Source: Takakia lepidozioides (taxonomy: Eukaryota > Streptophyta > Takakiopsida > Takakiales > Takakiaceae). From it: DNA of 64,000 nt. The translations under genes and the position numbers were made by a program. Positions 1-10,019 of the stretch are shown here, piece after piece. The stretch spans positions 10,354,001 to 10,418,000 of the forward strand of contig CM060731.1 in assembly GCA_030704615.1 (NCBI GenBank). Direction: 5' to 3'. The notes under the pieces were generated by a model. That model made no database searches. It saw nothing but the letters and a program-made list of their open reading frames with translations, and had not been told where the DNA came from. Each line of letters starts with the position of its first letter. Within the stretch, counting starts at the first letter, position 1.

Positions 1-497
1 TTGACAATGCTTCATAGAAAACACGGTCGGCGGCTTAAGGTGGGGATCCAATTGAGTGCATGTGTTTGCTCTTTCAAAAACTGAGGCTGGATTTTGTGGG
101 GCAGTTCATAAGTATTGCTAAACTAGAGGAACTCCTTGGTCGTCCAGTACGTTTCTTATGTGTCACTTACCCTTCTACATACAGGTCACATGGGAAGTAT
201 GTAAATTCAAAAGGAATGATTTTGCAGCTCCCATGATGCTGGCAAGGCAGGCTTGCATTTGTGCACCCTGAATTCACAACACATAAGTGGATGAAGTAGA
301 AGAAGTGTAAATTCCTTGGGAGATAGGGATGGGTACAAATTGGGGCCGAAGTATGAAAGGACATTTGAACAGTTTTTTTTTTTTTGGTTGACACGCACCA
401 TTGTTCTAGAGAAGTGCACAGGCTTCGGTGAAGATGGAGGAGAGCAGGTATACGAGGAGGGGAAACATCACCATATTCAATCCTTTCATGTGTTTGA

Positions 498-812
498 ATG
501 AAAGACAACGGCAAAGAGAGATGGGGATGGAGAGGCCCATGTGTTCAAACATTGTGCCATAGACATGGAAATATATGGACCACAACGTCCCGAATTTCGT
601 ATGTTGGTGCAATCACGGTTGATATCAGGTGCCCTCTGTGTATGTATCACTATGGAAATCCGAATGGCACGCATAGAGAACCCTACACTTCGTTGATTCA
701 CCATTGTGCAACACACTGGACCTCGTGGCATGTAGAGCACAGGTGTTTGGCACGAGTTATATTAAATATCATTGCTGAGAGACCAATTGCCACACTGGCA
801 CCAGCACAATAA
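498..812 (+). CDS. Possible zinc-finger-like ORF, unidentified
   Basis: A 104-codon reading frame with a compositionally plausible protein. Its middle has a Cys-x2-Cys pair (CPLC), then about 20 residues later a His/Cys cluster (LIHHC) and further on an EHRCLAR stretch. This layout loosely recalls the XS-type zinc finger of plant SGS3-like proteins (Cys pair, a helix with H, then a HRALAR-like helix), but the match is by eye only. It lies inside what is probably the body of a CACTA-like transposon ending at 4635, so a transposon-borne exon is as likely as a host gene. No promoter or splice partner could be assigned. It may also be chance. Confidence 0.2.
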   Translation: MKDNGKERWGWRGPCVQTLCHRHGNIWTTTSRISYVGAITVDIRCPLCMYHYGNPNGTHREPYTSLIHHCATHWTSWHVEHRCLARVILNIIAERPIATLAPAQ

Positions 813-1840
813 CATTCATGTGATTGACTTGAAGACTGATTGCACTGGGGTGTGCATTGTGCCCATTTACGATTGTTGCATGGAATGGTATGTGCATGTG
901 TTACCAATTTCCTTTACATGCAGTTCCTGGCTTGCTTGTATATGCAATGTAGGCATGTGTTGCATGTAGGGAGCTACTTTGAAATACCCCAGTTACCAGT
1001 GCTTCTCAACATATACTTGTTGAAACAGTCCTAGTCTTCAGTATTGGGCATTATGTCACTGCCCAATACATGTAAGCAAGGAAACGGAACAGTAATGTGG
1101 CACTGTGAAGTGAGTGTGTTAAGATTGTGGGGCAACGGGGATCCCATTGGCTGCCATCATGTTGAACAACATGCCCTTGAATCAAAAACATTAGAGAGAA
1201 GGAAGAGACACCCCAAAATAGCATACCCCAATGTAGAGAAGGGCTGACTGGGGGTAGGAAAGAGGGACTGAAGCGAACTTGCAAAACAAAGCAGAGAACG
1301 TGCACTGACGGTCGGAAATGTGCTGCCTATAAGAAGAATAAGACACAGTTGTGGGAAGCAAAGGACCACAAAAATCAACGCAGAAAGGTAGACAATTAAT
1401 AAATAATACTTTCTGTAGCCAATTGTATCCAATGTCACAACGCTTTGCCGACTTTCTTGGCTCGTTTACACTGTCTGCGTGTGAGAGGAGCTGGAGTGGT
1501 GGCCACAGGGAAGAGAGGGCTGCTGCAATCTCCAACTTTGCGTGGGGGTTTGGGCACTGCATATGGAGGCTCGTGCGATGGGTGACCGTCAAGCTCGTGC
1601 AAAATAATGTCTTAAAGTTCATACCTTTTCTCGCGCACGGCCTCAGTAGGGAACCGGTCTGATGTGAGCTGCAAAGAAAGAAGAACAAAGAATGCAAAAG
1701 CAAACAATGAACAAGCAATGATCGTTGTTAGAAATTCATACAATTTTCGTAAGGATATTCATGTTCATTCTACCCGATACATGGATTCAGCACATTGCGT
1801 GAGCACATGAACGTCCACAACTAAAACAGGCGGCAAATGA
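813..1840. other. No gene recognised
   Basis: Only short overlapping frames on both strands, none with a recognisable motif. By position it is probably internal transposon sequence (introns or spacer) of the element that ends at 4635. Confidence 0.4.
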
Positions 1841-1865
1841 TCATGTAAACCATGAGCAGCTGCCT

Positions 1866-2400
1866 CTACCCGAGCTTGCACCACCAGGTTGTGGATTCAA
1901 GTACGTTTGCACTAAGTACAGCCTCAATGTAATGAACTACAAACAGACCGCACTGCCATGTGTTGGCCTGCTGTGGAACAGGCGGGCAGAACCACCGCTT
2001 GAGGTCAGTCGCATCCTTCCACCGGGGGCTTTCTGGGCTGATTCCTCTGACCATGGCCTAGAAAGTAGCAAACAATGGCTTGAAAGCACGACACTTGTGC
2101 AAACTTCTTATGCTATTCAAGTGAAGGTAGCGAGACGGTTCCAAGATAACCAGACTCCAATGGTCACTGCACAGGGGGGCAAGAACATCAGGTTAGTCCA
2201 CATGTAGCAATGGAGCACGACCTTCTTCAAAGGTACAGCATCAAGAAGATAGAAATGCATACACATTGTACTCACTTGCATAAAATTGGCACAATAAGGG
2301 CTTCAACAGCCTCATTCCCGAAGAAGGGGAACCGTCTTTGCATCCAAATCCGCACAGAGTCGACTTGATTTGCCTGCTTTGCACAATGATCACGAAGGCA
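1866..2400 (-). pseudogene. Ulp1/C48 SUMO-protease-like domain, C-terminal part
   Basis: Two minus-strand exons give the C-terminal catalytic part of a Ulp1-like cysteine protease. The upstream exon ends at 2276 (residues EALIVPILC, then donor GTGAGT). The acceptor TGCAG lies before 2166 and the frames join cleanly to read ILCNDHWSLVILEP, which carries the catalytic His. Further on, LHLNSI occupies the place of the usual catalytic Asp (HLDS), and QQANTWQCGLFVVHYIE carries the oxyanion Gln and nucleophile Cys. The family cleaves ubiquitin-like modifiers, and plant transposons (MULE and CACTA types) often carry copies. Oddities are Asn for Asp, a TAG between LFATF and AMVRG (a lesion, or a short intron ending TTTCTAG), and no recognised N-terminus. 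Upstream, the opposite strand is occupied by NIF-like exons. Confidence 0.65.
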
Positions 2401-2450
2401 TATCCATGTGAAGCTATCTACAACACGGATTTTATTGCACACATGTTCAG

Positions 2451-3459
2451 GAAGAGAAAGTATTTTAACACTGTTCTTGTTGACGACACACCAAGAAAGG
2501 CGGCAAACAATCCTCCCTTCAGTGGGATTTTTCCAGAGCCATGGAAGGTGCAACCAGATTCACCAACTGATGAGTATCTAACAGAGGTGTTGTGGCCTTT
2601 CTTGTGGAAGGCATCGAAAGCTGCCAGTATTCCCAAGTTTTTGGAGTCTCAGCCTGTTTTCGGACAACAACCATACAACACTGCTACTGTGAAGGTACAG
2701 ACATTCTGACAGTGCTCCAGAGGCTACATTTTTGTGGGTTCATTCATTGCATTGCTTTCCTGGATGCTTCTCCTTGGTTGCTTGATTAATGCTAGGTTTT
2801 CTTTGCAGCTTTTCATGTTGGCTTTTTTTGTTTGATTCATACTTGGATTTTGTTTCTATTCACTACTCCTGTTTGCTCATTGCTTTCCTGGTTGATCTCT
2901 GGTCTGTGACACAGGAACTTGTGACAAACAAAGGTGATATTGTCGACAAGCCGGTACAGAGAGAGGGCAAGAGTGTCGACCCCGGCGAGTAGCCCCCCAA
3001 AAGAGGTCTCACCACACTGGAGACTGCAAATGGAGTAAGTCCAGGCCGTTGTCTTGTCTGTTATTTTTTTCCAACCTTGGGGCTCTCTTTAACTCGCAAA
3101 TGTTGAGTGTCCTAGTCGTGTGTATGTCATGGGTTTTCACATCGTGTTCTTTTTTGTGTGGAGTTGGGATCACAGTTCAGGGTGGGTGACGAGGTTCGGC
3201 TGTTGGATGTGAACTCCAAACGCAAGAAATGTGGAGTAGGGCTGATTGTTGCTCTTCAAGGTGCTGTGGTGGGTTACGGGTACCTGCTGCTGTGCCCCTT
3301 GATTATGCCTGTGTGTACATCAAAGAGGCATGTGTCAGTAACACCCCTCTACCATATGTGAATGGTGTTAGGAAACAGACCGAGTTGGGGCAGGTGGTTG
3401 GCCAGACAACACTTTGGAGTCTAAAGTTACTGAAACTTATGGAGCTGCGGAAGGGATAG
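2451..3459 (+). pseudogene. NIF/FCP1-like phosphatase C-terminal half fused to DUF8039-like domain
   Basis: Three plus-strand exons join in frame. Exon 2451-2694 (acceptor TTCAG, donor GTACAG) encodes the end of an NLI-interacting-factor/CTD-phosphatase-like domain: NTVLVDDTPRKAANNPPF, then a FPEPW loop and SQPVFGQ. Exon 2915-3034 (acceptor ACACAG, donor GTAAGT) continues in frame but holds a TAG at about 2990. Exon 3176-3459 begins FRVGDEVRLLD and ends at a stop. It resembles the DUF8039-type domain of plant En/Spm-associated proteins and needs one frame change near 3285 to reach DYACVYIKEA and NTPLPYVN. The NIF N-terminal half is not upstream here, where an antisense Ulp1 domain sits instead. 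The clean splice joins suggest a once-functional transposon gene. The DUF8039 assignment is weaker than the NIF one. Confidence 0.55.
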
Positions 3460-4094
3460 TCAGTATTGCACTGTTTAACAGACTTCTTGATTCTAATAGC
3501 ACTAGAACATACTAGCTACAACAATTCAGCCCATGTGTGGGCTTGCTTGTTTTTGGCTGGGCCTTTTGAGGCATGGATTTTTTGACCTTGTGGCTTTTGA
3601 GTGTCCATTGGGATATTGGTCTCATTTGGATTTTTGTAATGTGATTTATAGGGCTTGTATTGCCCTGTAGTTGACTATTTTCATTCTCCTTGTGGTTGAT
3701 AGTATGCAGGAGGGATCCATTCTGTTTTCATGTTGGAATTTCACCATGTAATGAAGATTTTAAATCATTTAATTCACTTTCATTTTAAATAATAATATTA
3801 AAAATAATACCATTAAAAAAATCCAAGGCTACAATCTCCTTGTTCTTTTAAATATTAAATAAAAACTAAAAACTAAAATATGAACATTAAAAATATAAAC
3901 TATTTCGGAAAACAATCTTGATGACACGTGGCATCACTCTTGCTCAAACCAGAACACGTGGCAGTATATGACACGACATTCTTTATCCATATTTTCACCA
4001 CGTGTAAAGATCCGTAGTCATATATGCTAGTCATATATTTTGTCTGTGTGCCACATGTCACACATCTCAAGTGCAACAGGTGTCCCGCTAATAT
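3460..4094. other. AT-rich non-coding end region of CACTA-like element
   Basis: No coding signal. AT-rich around 3760-3900, then scattered GTAGTCATAT-like and CACGTG words that lead into the subterminal repeats. Confidence 0.45.
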
Positions 4095-4440
4095 CTCTCC
4101 ATGTAGACATCCCTGTAGTCATATGAGCGAGTCATGTAGTCACCACGTGTGAAATCTGCCATAGCACACATGTCTCGCTAGCGCCTCTCCATGTAGGCAT
4201 CACTGTGCAGACATGTAGTCATATGATCATGGCAAGAAGTCGTGACATGTCAAATTCGCAGTGGCGCACGTGTCCATCCGTCGCCTCTCCATGTAGGCAT
4301 CACTTTGCAGACATATAGTCATATGATCCCCTGACGAATGCATGACGTGTTGCTTGCGCAGTGGCGCACGTGTCCCGTTGAAGCCTCTCCATGTAGGCAG
4401 CGCTCAACAGACAATGTAGTCATATATTAGTCATATAGTT
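4095..4440 (+). repeat. Subterminal direct repeats (~90-100 bp, four copies)
   Basis: Units begin with CTCTCCATGTAGRCATC at about 4095, 4185, 4285 and 4385. Each continues with a TAGTCATATGA block and a block like GGCGCACGTGTCC. Arrays of short repeats just inside the ends are typical of CACTA elements, where they bind the element's regulatory protein. Confidence 0.7.
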
Positions 4441-4594
4441 GTGACTGCAACCCTCTCTGCAGCAGGACTCCAGGTGCCACGCAAGCAGTCATGGATATGA
4501 CTTGCAAAACGCAGTCCTAAAGACTAGTCGCTATGACAGGGTTTTTTTCACTACAGAGTGATGTAGTCATGAACGCATATAAGACTGAAAAAAT

Positions 4595-4635
4595 AGTCAT
4601 ATGTGAAGTCATAAAAATGCTTATCTGTTGTAGTG
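4595..4635 (-). mobile_element. Right terminal inverted repeat of a CACTA-like element
   Basis: The plus strand ends in CTGTTGTAGTG, so the minus strand reads CACTACAACAGATAAGC inward, the CACTA signature. It lies 3' of the subterminal repeats. Outward sequence begins ATG, a possible 3-bp target duplication. The left end is not seen and probably lies before the window. Confidence 0.65.
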
Positions 4636-5148
4636 ATGTGTTGTAATCACCCATGATGATGGACAACTTGACATGACAGGATGTGACACATACTTATATA
4701 TGGCCGTAGGGAGATCGCGATGATCATGCTTTCGTGTTTTTTGCATCCGGTTCGCACGCACATGGTGGACCTGTCGATTCGAATACGGCCCCGCAGCTGT
4801 CACTCCCCACGTCGATGCTTGATTGATTTAATTCATGGCAGCCACAGGACAGGTTTTCCAAGCTCATGGCGTTGCATGGCCCGAAATGTGATGATCCCGG
4901 CGGAAGCGGTGTTACAAGCACTTCCTTGAGGAGTATGCATCGCGGCTATTATAAACTGTTGACTGAGCTGTGGCAGTGAAGCGATTACTCATTCGACTTG
5001 AGTATAGGGTTTCTTTTTGGAGAATTTGGAAGTCATTCGTGTGATTTGCAGCTATTTTCTTCCTCTTGCTTGCCAATTCTGTCTGTTGCAGTCCATTTGC
5101 GTGCTTCATGTTTTAGTTTGAGTTCTTGTTTTCACATTCCAGCAACCT

Positions 5149-6177
5149 TTGCTCTGCTGGAGGATTCTTCAGGAGGAGGGTAGTGGATTTGGAGTGGGCG
5201 CCGATATGGTGAAACAATCCTCCATGCGCGAAGCGCGTCGGACATACAATGAAACGTACGACTTTGATGAGTGGGAAAATCTCATATGCGAGGCTCACTT
5301 AGAGGCAAGGGTTGAGCAGCCCGGTGATGATAATAGGAAGCCATTCAAGTGTATCCACTGTCTTAAGCAATATAAAGATAAGAAGAAACTTAACATTTAC
5401 AGGATAAATGGTTGTGATGCTGCTGTGGGAAAGGGTGGGCCTAAACTGAAAATGTACCCTGTTTTTTAAAAGGGGCAGAGGCACATCATGGAGGCTGTTC
5501 TTAGTAAGCACGGGATGAAGCCTCTTTCCTGCAAGTTGATGAAGACGAGGGTAGAACGCGAGGAGACGACAGCAGAAGAGACTACACGAGAACCTAAGCG
5601 CAGGAAGCACATGAGTCTTCGGAAGGAGCCGGGAGTGGACCTTGACGATGATGATGACGATGACGATTTCTAGTTACAGGACGCACCACTTGCGCTGCCA
5701 CAGCAGACTGTTAGACCTTAGCGCATTCGAAAGGACTCATTGGACGCACCTCTGCCATCACAGGAAAGTCTTCCATCTGAGTGTATTGTAAAGTCTACGT
5801 TTGTAGGACCTCCTGCCATGCCGCAGCAAAGTCTTCGACCCGAAGTGCACGTTGGAGTTGCATCTTCAGGTAGACAAGATGGCAGACCTCCAGTGCACAT
5901 TCTGAAGTCCACACCCCATGCACCGCTAAGTAGAGAAGAGGCCAGGGAAGGCTTTGTCAAGGCGTCGTTGCTACTGACCTCGGATATTGTTGTGCCTCCC
6001 ATACCCGCACATGTTTCATGCCCAGGATTGACCTATATGATGAAGTTCGACTTGTTGCCCGACGGATTTCCATCTCTGGATGAGCCTTCTTTTCTCAATC
6101 GTCTTGTGGCTCTTATTGGGAAATTTGAGTTCGGGGACCAAAATGATGGGCAACGCTTTTGGTCAATGGTGGCTTAA
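5149..6177 (+). pseudogene. Decayed ORF with a Cys2-His-like finger and acidic tract
   Basis: A single reading frame runs from about 5206 (MVKQSSMREARRTYNE) to 6177, broken by three in-frame stops near 5467 (TAA), 5671 (TAG) and 5719 (TAG). The N-terminal part has KPFKCIHCLKQYKDKKKL, a Cys-x2-Cys with a basic helix as in C2H2 or BED-like fingers. A run of eight Asp precedes the second stop, and the C-terminal third is rich in Pro and Ser. I do not recognise the family. Context (between CACTA ends, near NIF and transposase genes) suggests a transposon-borne DNA-binding protein. Two of the stops need only one C-to-T change from CAG, and the first from CAA. Confidence 0.4.
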
Positions 6178-6333
6178 AACGACGGGTAACACACCTTCTT
6201 CTTGGCCTGCACCTTCATGGTCACAACTCCTTCTTTGATTATGCGTGTCTTTGCATTTTGTTTGCAGTTGCCTTTCAAGTTTAGGGTTTTTGGTTAGTCT
6301 TCCTCTATTACTGACCAGCTCCATGACTCTGCA

Positions 6334-6940
6334 ATGGCGGGGAAGCAGTTTGATGCACCTCCAGAGGAGAAGACAACTGTGGAAAATGTGGTGGACCTAT
6401 TTGCCATACGTCCTGGAGTAACTCGTGACCATCCCGCTCAGTTGGCGGAATGCCAACTGGTGATGGCACATCACAAGTATGCCATGGCATTGCTGGATTT
6501 CGAAATGAAGGAGTTGCAGCCCAGTCTGAGTTGGAGGCTCGTAGAAGGCAGTTTGTTGACGACAACATGGCAAATGGGATAGAGAACAATATGATGAGAA
6601 ACAGGAGGGAATCTGGGGTTTGTCGCCTCGGTACCAAATTGTTGCAACAGGTGAGATCCCTGAGTTGCCCCCCGATATGTTCACACATTCTGAGGATGAA
6701 TCTGATAGGTTGATGGTCATTCTTGAGGCTGCTCGCCACCACGCTCCACCTCCAAACATTCCGCTTTTCAGCAGGGTGTTCCATCAGGTTTGGATGTCTC
6801 ACGTTCACAACATGAAACCTATGTCAATTCCCCGAAACTCCATCTTGTTAACTCTGCAAAATCATCTTCTCAACACAGAAGATGGCCAGTGTGCCATTAC
6901 AAATGCGGGTGAGAATTTCCTAGAGATTGGATGCTTCTTG
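6334..6940 (+). pseudogene. Unidentified decayed ORF
   Basis: Three overlapping frames make one plausible protein if two frame changes are allowed, near 6520 and 6600. It starts MAGKQFDAPPEEKTTVEN, passes a helical stretch (AECQLVMAHHKYAMALLDFEMKE), then DMFTHSEDESDRLMVI, and ends near ENFLEIG. Abruptly after 6940 the sequence becomes the antisense of a NIF-like domain, so the 3' end is a rearrangement junction. No family recognised. Probably transposon-derived like its neighbours. Confidence 0.35.
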
Positions 6941-6984
6941 TACGGAGGCATGCCCCCATACGAGGGAGCCTGAACCCAGGTGCG

Positions 6985-8004
6985 TGAAGGACTTGCAGCC
7001 CTTCGGGGAGTGCGGAAAGAGGACTGCGAACACCTTTTTGAAGATCTGCATGGTTTCATGCGCGAGGGTCCATTCTGGCCAGTCTGCCCACACTGTAGAC
7101 AAGTTCTTGAAATATAATGGCTTTGAATCAAACCCCTTACGGCATGGGAGGACTGTCACAGTGAAGGGCATCCCACTGGAAAACCAGGTTAGTGTGGGCT
7201 GCAAAAATATAGTCCACCATTGGGAAGAAGTTGCGAGCTTGGCAACAAGACCACACCACCACTTCAAAGTGTTCAAAACACTTTTGCAAAAAGTCATAAC
7301 AGCGTGGTCTCAAAACTACCATCTTCTTGCCACACATCTTCCCCACAAAACCTTTGGGAAGGGATGCAGGCCCATTAGCAGAATGAAAAGATTCACATAA
7401 CAGACCATTTAAGTCCAGAATTAGTAAATGCTTCCTCGTTGGTCCAGGAAGTAAACTGACATTTGGCTTCATCATGTGAGCAGGAGAAATTAAAGCATCC
7501 TGCTTGTTTGTTTTGTCCCCGCCTGCATCTTCCTCCCCATCTAAACTCCCACATACCTGCATACCAGAATCCGGTGTGCCCGGCGGCTCTGTCACCATTG
7601 CCCCTGGACTACTACTGCTGCCTTTGTACGTGGCAAGGCTGAATTTCCACGTGTACCTCACAGCTGGCCTTCCCTGTATCCTGCTGTTGCTCGGTCAAAT
7701 TCAAAAGATCATCAGTGACAGGAAGACATAAGGGCTTAGAGTGAGCACCAATTAACGTCTGAAATTGGGATTCCAAACATTTTGATACTGTCACAGCAGA
7801 CGTATCCATCGTAGATGTCACTGGTCCTGCGCCTGGTAGATTAATCCCCAATCTGGTCATAATGGCTTTCTGGTACTCAATCATACTCTGCATCTGTAAT
7901 TTTAATTCTGCCATGTCACGTCCTTGTGATTCCACCAGTTTGTCCAAGCCATCCATCCTGCCAACTACTGTAGAATATGCGAGACTTCCCTCCTGCCAAT
8001 CCAT
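6985..8004 (-). pseudogene. Coiled coil plus NIF/FCP1-like domain, end of a transposon gene
   Basis: Minus-strand coding sequence in two overlapping frames. From 8004, a helix-rich stretch (GRMDGLDKLVESQGRDMAELK, cut here) predicts a coiled coil. After a frame change near 7655 comes a linker and then an FCP1-homology/NIF domain: KHLLILDLNGLLCES, VVLRPRCYDFLQKCFEHFEV, VWSCCQARN and LVFQWD. Plant NIF proteins of this subgroup also have DLNG in place of the catalytic DxDxT, so phosphatase activity is doubtful. Near 7140 another frame change leads to GFDSKPLYFKNLSTVW, after which similarity fades. The C-terminal half of the domain is missing here; a different copy of that half sits at 2451-2694. 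The gene is cut at 8108 by a Ty3 insertion and appears to continue beyond 14991. Confidence 0.6.
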
Positions 8005-8108
8005 GAAAACTTGCCCAAGTATGAATCAAACCAAAAAACCTAGCATGAACAACCATTGGAAAGAAAACCCAAGCCAAAAGCCGTGAAAAAAACCCTAGCA
8101 ACCTATGA

Positions 8109-8817
8109 TGTCGCGGCCCTTTGCCTTGAGGGCAGGGGTCGGACACATGGGGCTGCCCCTGTGGTGGGGGCAGCGGCAGCGATAGGTATGGGGGCTGAAG
8201 CACCCTTGAGTGCCCAAGGCACTCAGGGAAGGAGGCGCTCACTAGGTGGAGCCCCGCACACCGGGTTGCGGTGGGGGTGGCTCCACAAGGGGTGGTGGTA
8301 GCTTAGCGGGACTTAGTGGGGGTGGCATAGGACTCACCATGGGGGCGGAGACCTCGTGGTGGGAGTCGTGGGGAGTCTTGGGACTCATCACGGTCCATGG
8401 GGCCGGGTGAGTGGGCCAAGACTCACCGCGACTCATCACCGGGAGTCGAGGGTTTTCGTGGTGGTTCGCCATAAAATGGCATGGCTGGTTGTGAAACCCC
8501 CGCGGACAGCTAGAAGTATATATAGGGAGTAGTAACCCGAGAACGGTGCAAGCCCGTTGGTGACCAAAACTAGTGAGTAAGCGAGCGAGCCGGAAAGCGA
8601 CCAAAGAGTGGGGAGCTGTTCCGGACTGCCAACTACCAAAGGGAATTCCGCTGGTTCCAAATCGGTGGAGGGTTCTTTGGAGAACAAGGGGGACCGTTAT
8701 GCCCCGGTGAGCAGCCGAAGCTCCAAGTTGGCCCGGGCCAGGTTGGGAGTCAGGCGCGCGCATCAAAGCGAGTAACTATGACTTGAGGGGGAGCTTACCG
8801 AAGTGAGGTGCGCGACA
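8109..8817 (+). repeat. 5' LTR of the chromovirus
   Basis: Starts TGTCGCG and ends CGCGACA, a perfect 7-bp inverted pair. Nearly identical to 14271-14985 apart from small indels. It holds a TATATATAGGG box at about 8517-8527, a probable TATA element. Confidence 0.95.
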
Positions 8818-8819
8818 CT

Positions 8820-8831
8820 TGGTATCAGAGC
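8820..8831 (+). other. Primer-binding site, initiator tRNA-Met type
   Basis: TGGTATCAGAGC two bases after the LTR is complementary to the 3' end of plant initiator tRNA-Met, the usual Ty3/gypsy primer. Confidence 0.9.
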
Positions 8832-8870
8832 TTAGAGTTCAGTACGATCGTCCTTGGGATTGGCCTCATC

Positions 8871-9960
8871 ATGGGGTCGGGCAAGCCAAGCGAAAGCGGA
8901 ACGGCCCAAAAGATGATGATCCTGGTGAGCCCGATGGGGGCGACGTGTCACCGAGGCGGCCGTTTGAGGAAGCGATGCATGTTCCGAAAACGAGGCCGCT
9001 CAAGAGCGGGAGGAATCCGAGGAGTCGGAGCCCGAGGAATCCTGAGAGCTCCGACAACCAAGATGCCTCCCATGCCGGCAGCCTTTTGGGAAGGGTTGTT
9101 GGCGCAGTTTGGCGGGACGTTGAAAGACGTGTTGAAGGCGCTAATGCCACTTCCACTAAGGCAAAGTTTAAGGTGAAGCCTAAGGAACCCGGCACCTTCG
9201 AGGGCGTCCGAAATTGGAAGGCACTCAACACCTGGCTCCTGGAGCTAGAGCAGTACTTCCGGGCGGCCAAGTTGAGTGACGAGGATCGGGTGGAAGTGGC
9301 TCCCACCTATTTGAGGGGCTATGCTCAACAATGGTGGCAGAAAACGCCTTCACGACCGAGGTCCAAGCCCGGAAACCTTGAACTGGAGTGGGTTCAAGGA
9401 ATTGATGAAGAGACAGTTTGCCCCTCAACGCCCTGGCTTGCCCGGGACAAGATGAGGAATTTGAAGCAAACAGATGACATTCGGGGGTATGTCCAGGCTT
9501 TCAATGTGCTGTTGCTCGAAGTCGCGGACATGGCAGAACCAGAAATGGTCTTCAACTTTGTGGCGGGACTGGCCCCATGGGCCAGCGGAAGTTGGAGGAG
9601 AAGCCACCCAAGACTTTGAACGAGGCAATTGAGAGGGCTGAATGTTTCTCGGATGTCCCTAGGGGTGAAGACAAGGCCGTACGGAGCTGAACCACAAGAA
9701 GACCCGGCGGGAAGGTGACTCCTTCCGACCGGAAAAGAAGTGGGATAGGCCACGCGGCGACAATGGCACGTGGAAATCGAAGGGAGGGCCTTCACACGTC
9801 AAGGCGGCACCCGGTGCTTCGAAAGGAAAAGCGGGTGGAGCGGCTTATGGCGGACAGAAGGCGACCTTTGATGGAGTGTGTTTCAATTGCGGGGAGCCCG
9901 GGCACATGGCCAAGAAGTGCACGAAGCCCCGGCAATTGAACATGACTCGGCGACCACGAG
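8871..9960 (+). pseudogene. Chromovirus gag (capsid/nucleocapsid), frameshifted
   Basis: The first ATG after the primer-binding site is at 8871, but its frame is soon lost. The capsid-like region reads GTFEGVRNWKALNTWLLEL, EQYFRAAKL, YLRGYAQQWW and later DDIRGYVQAFNVLLLEVADM, as in retrotransposon gag proteins that coat the RNA. A nucleocapsid zinc knuckle, CFNCGEPGHMAKKC, lies at 9879-9920 with all four C-C-H-C ligands. At least three frame changes separate these pieces (near 8920, 9360 and 9590). Confidence 0.85.
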
Positions 9961-10019
9961 CTGTCGGAAGATACCATCAGTCGCTGGTGGAAGCGGTGGT
10001 CGCCAGGACTTGCAAGGTA

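Noticed and set aside
1266-1718. 175-codon minus-strand frame at 1191-1718 as a gene
   Set aside because: Leu/Ser-rich with no motif, and overlapped by frames of similar length on both strands.
4548-4635. CACTACAGAGTG at 4548 as a left CACTA end
   Set aside because: It lies only 88 bp inside the right terminus, within the inverted repeat region; an element this short is unlikely. No convincing left end was found for either CACTA-like element.
2990-6000. Recoding of TAG/TAA as glutamine, as in some ulvophyte algae
   Set aside because: Polyubiquitin ends naturally with TAG and the intact PAP2-like gene with TAA at the expected length, and TGA stops also occur in the broken elements. Standard code with decay explains all.
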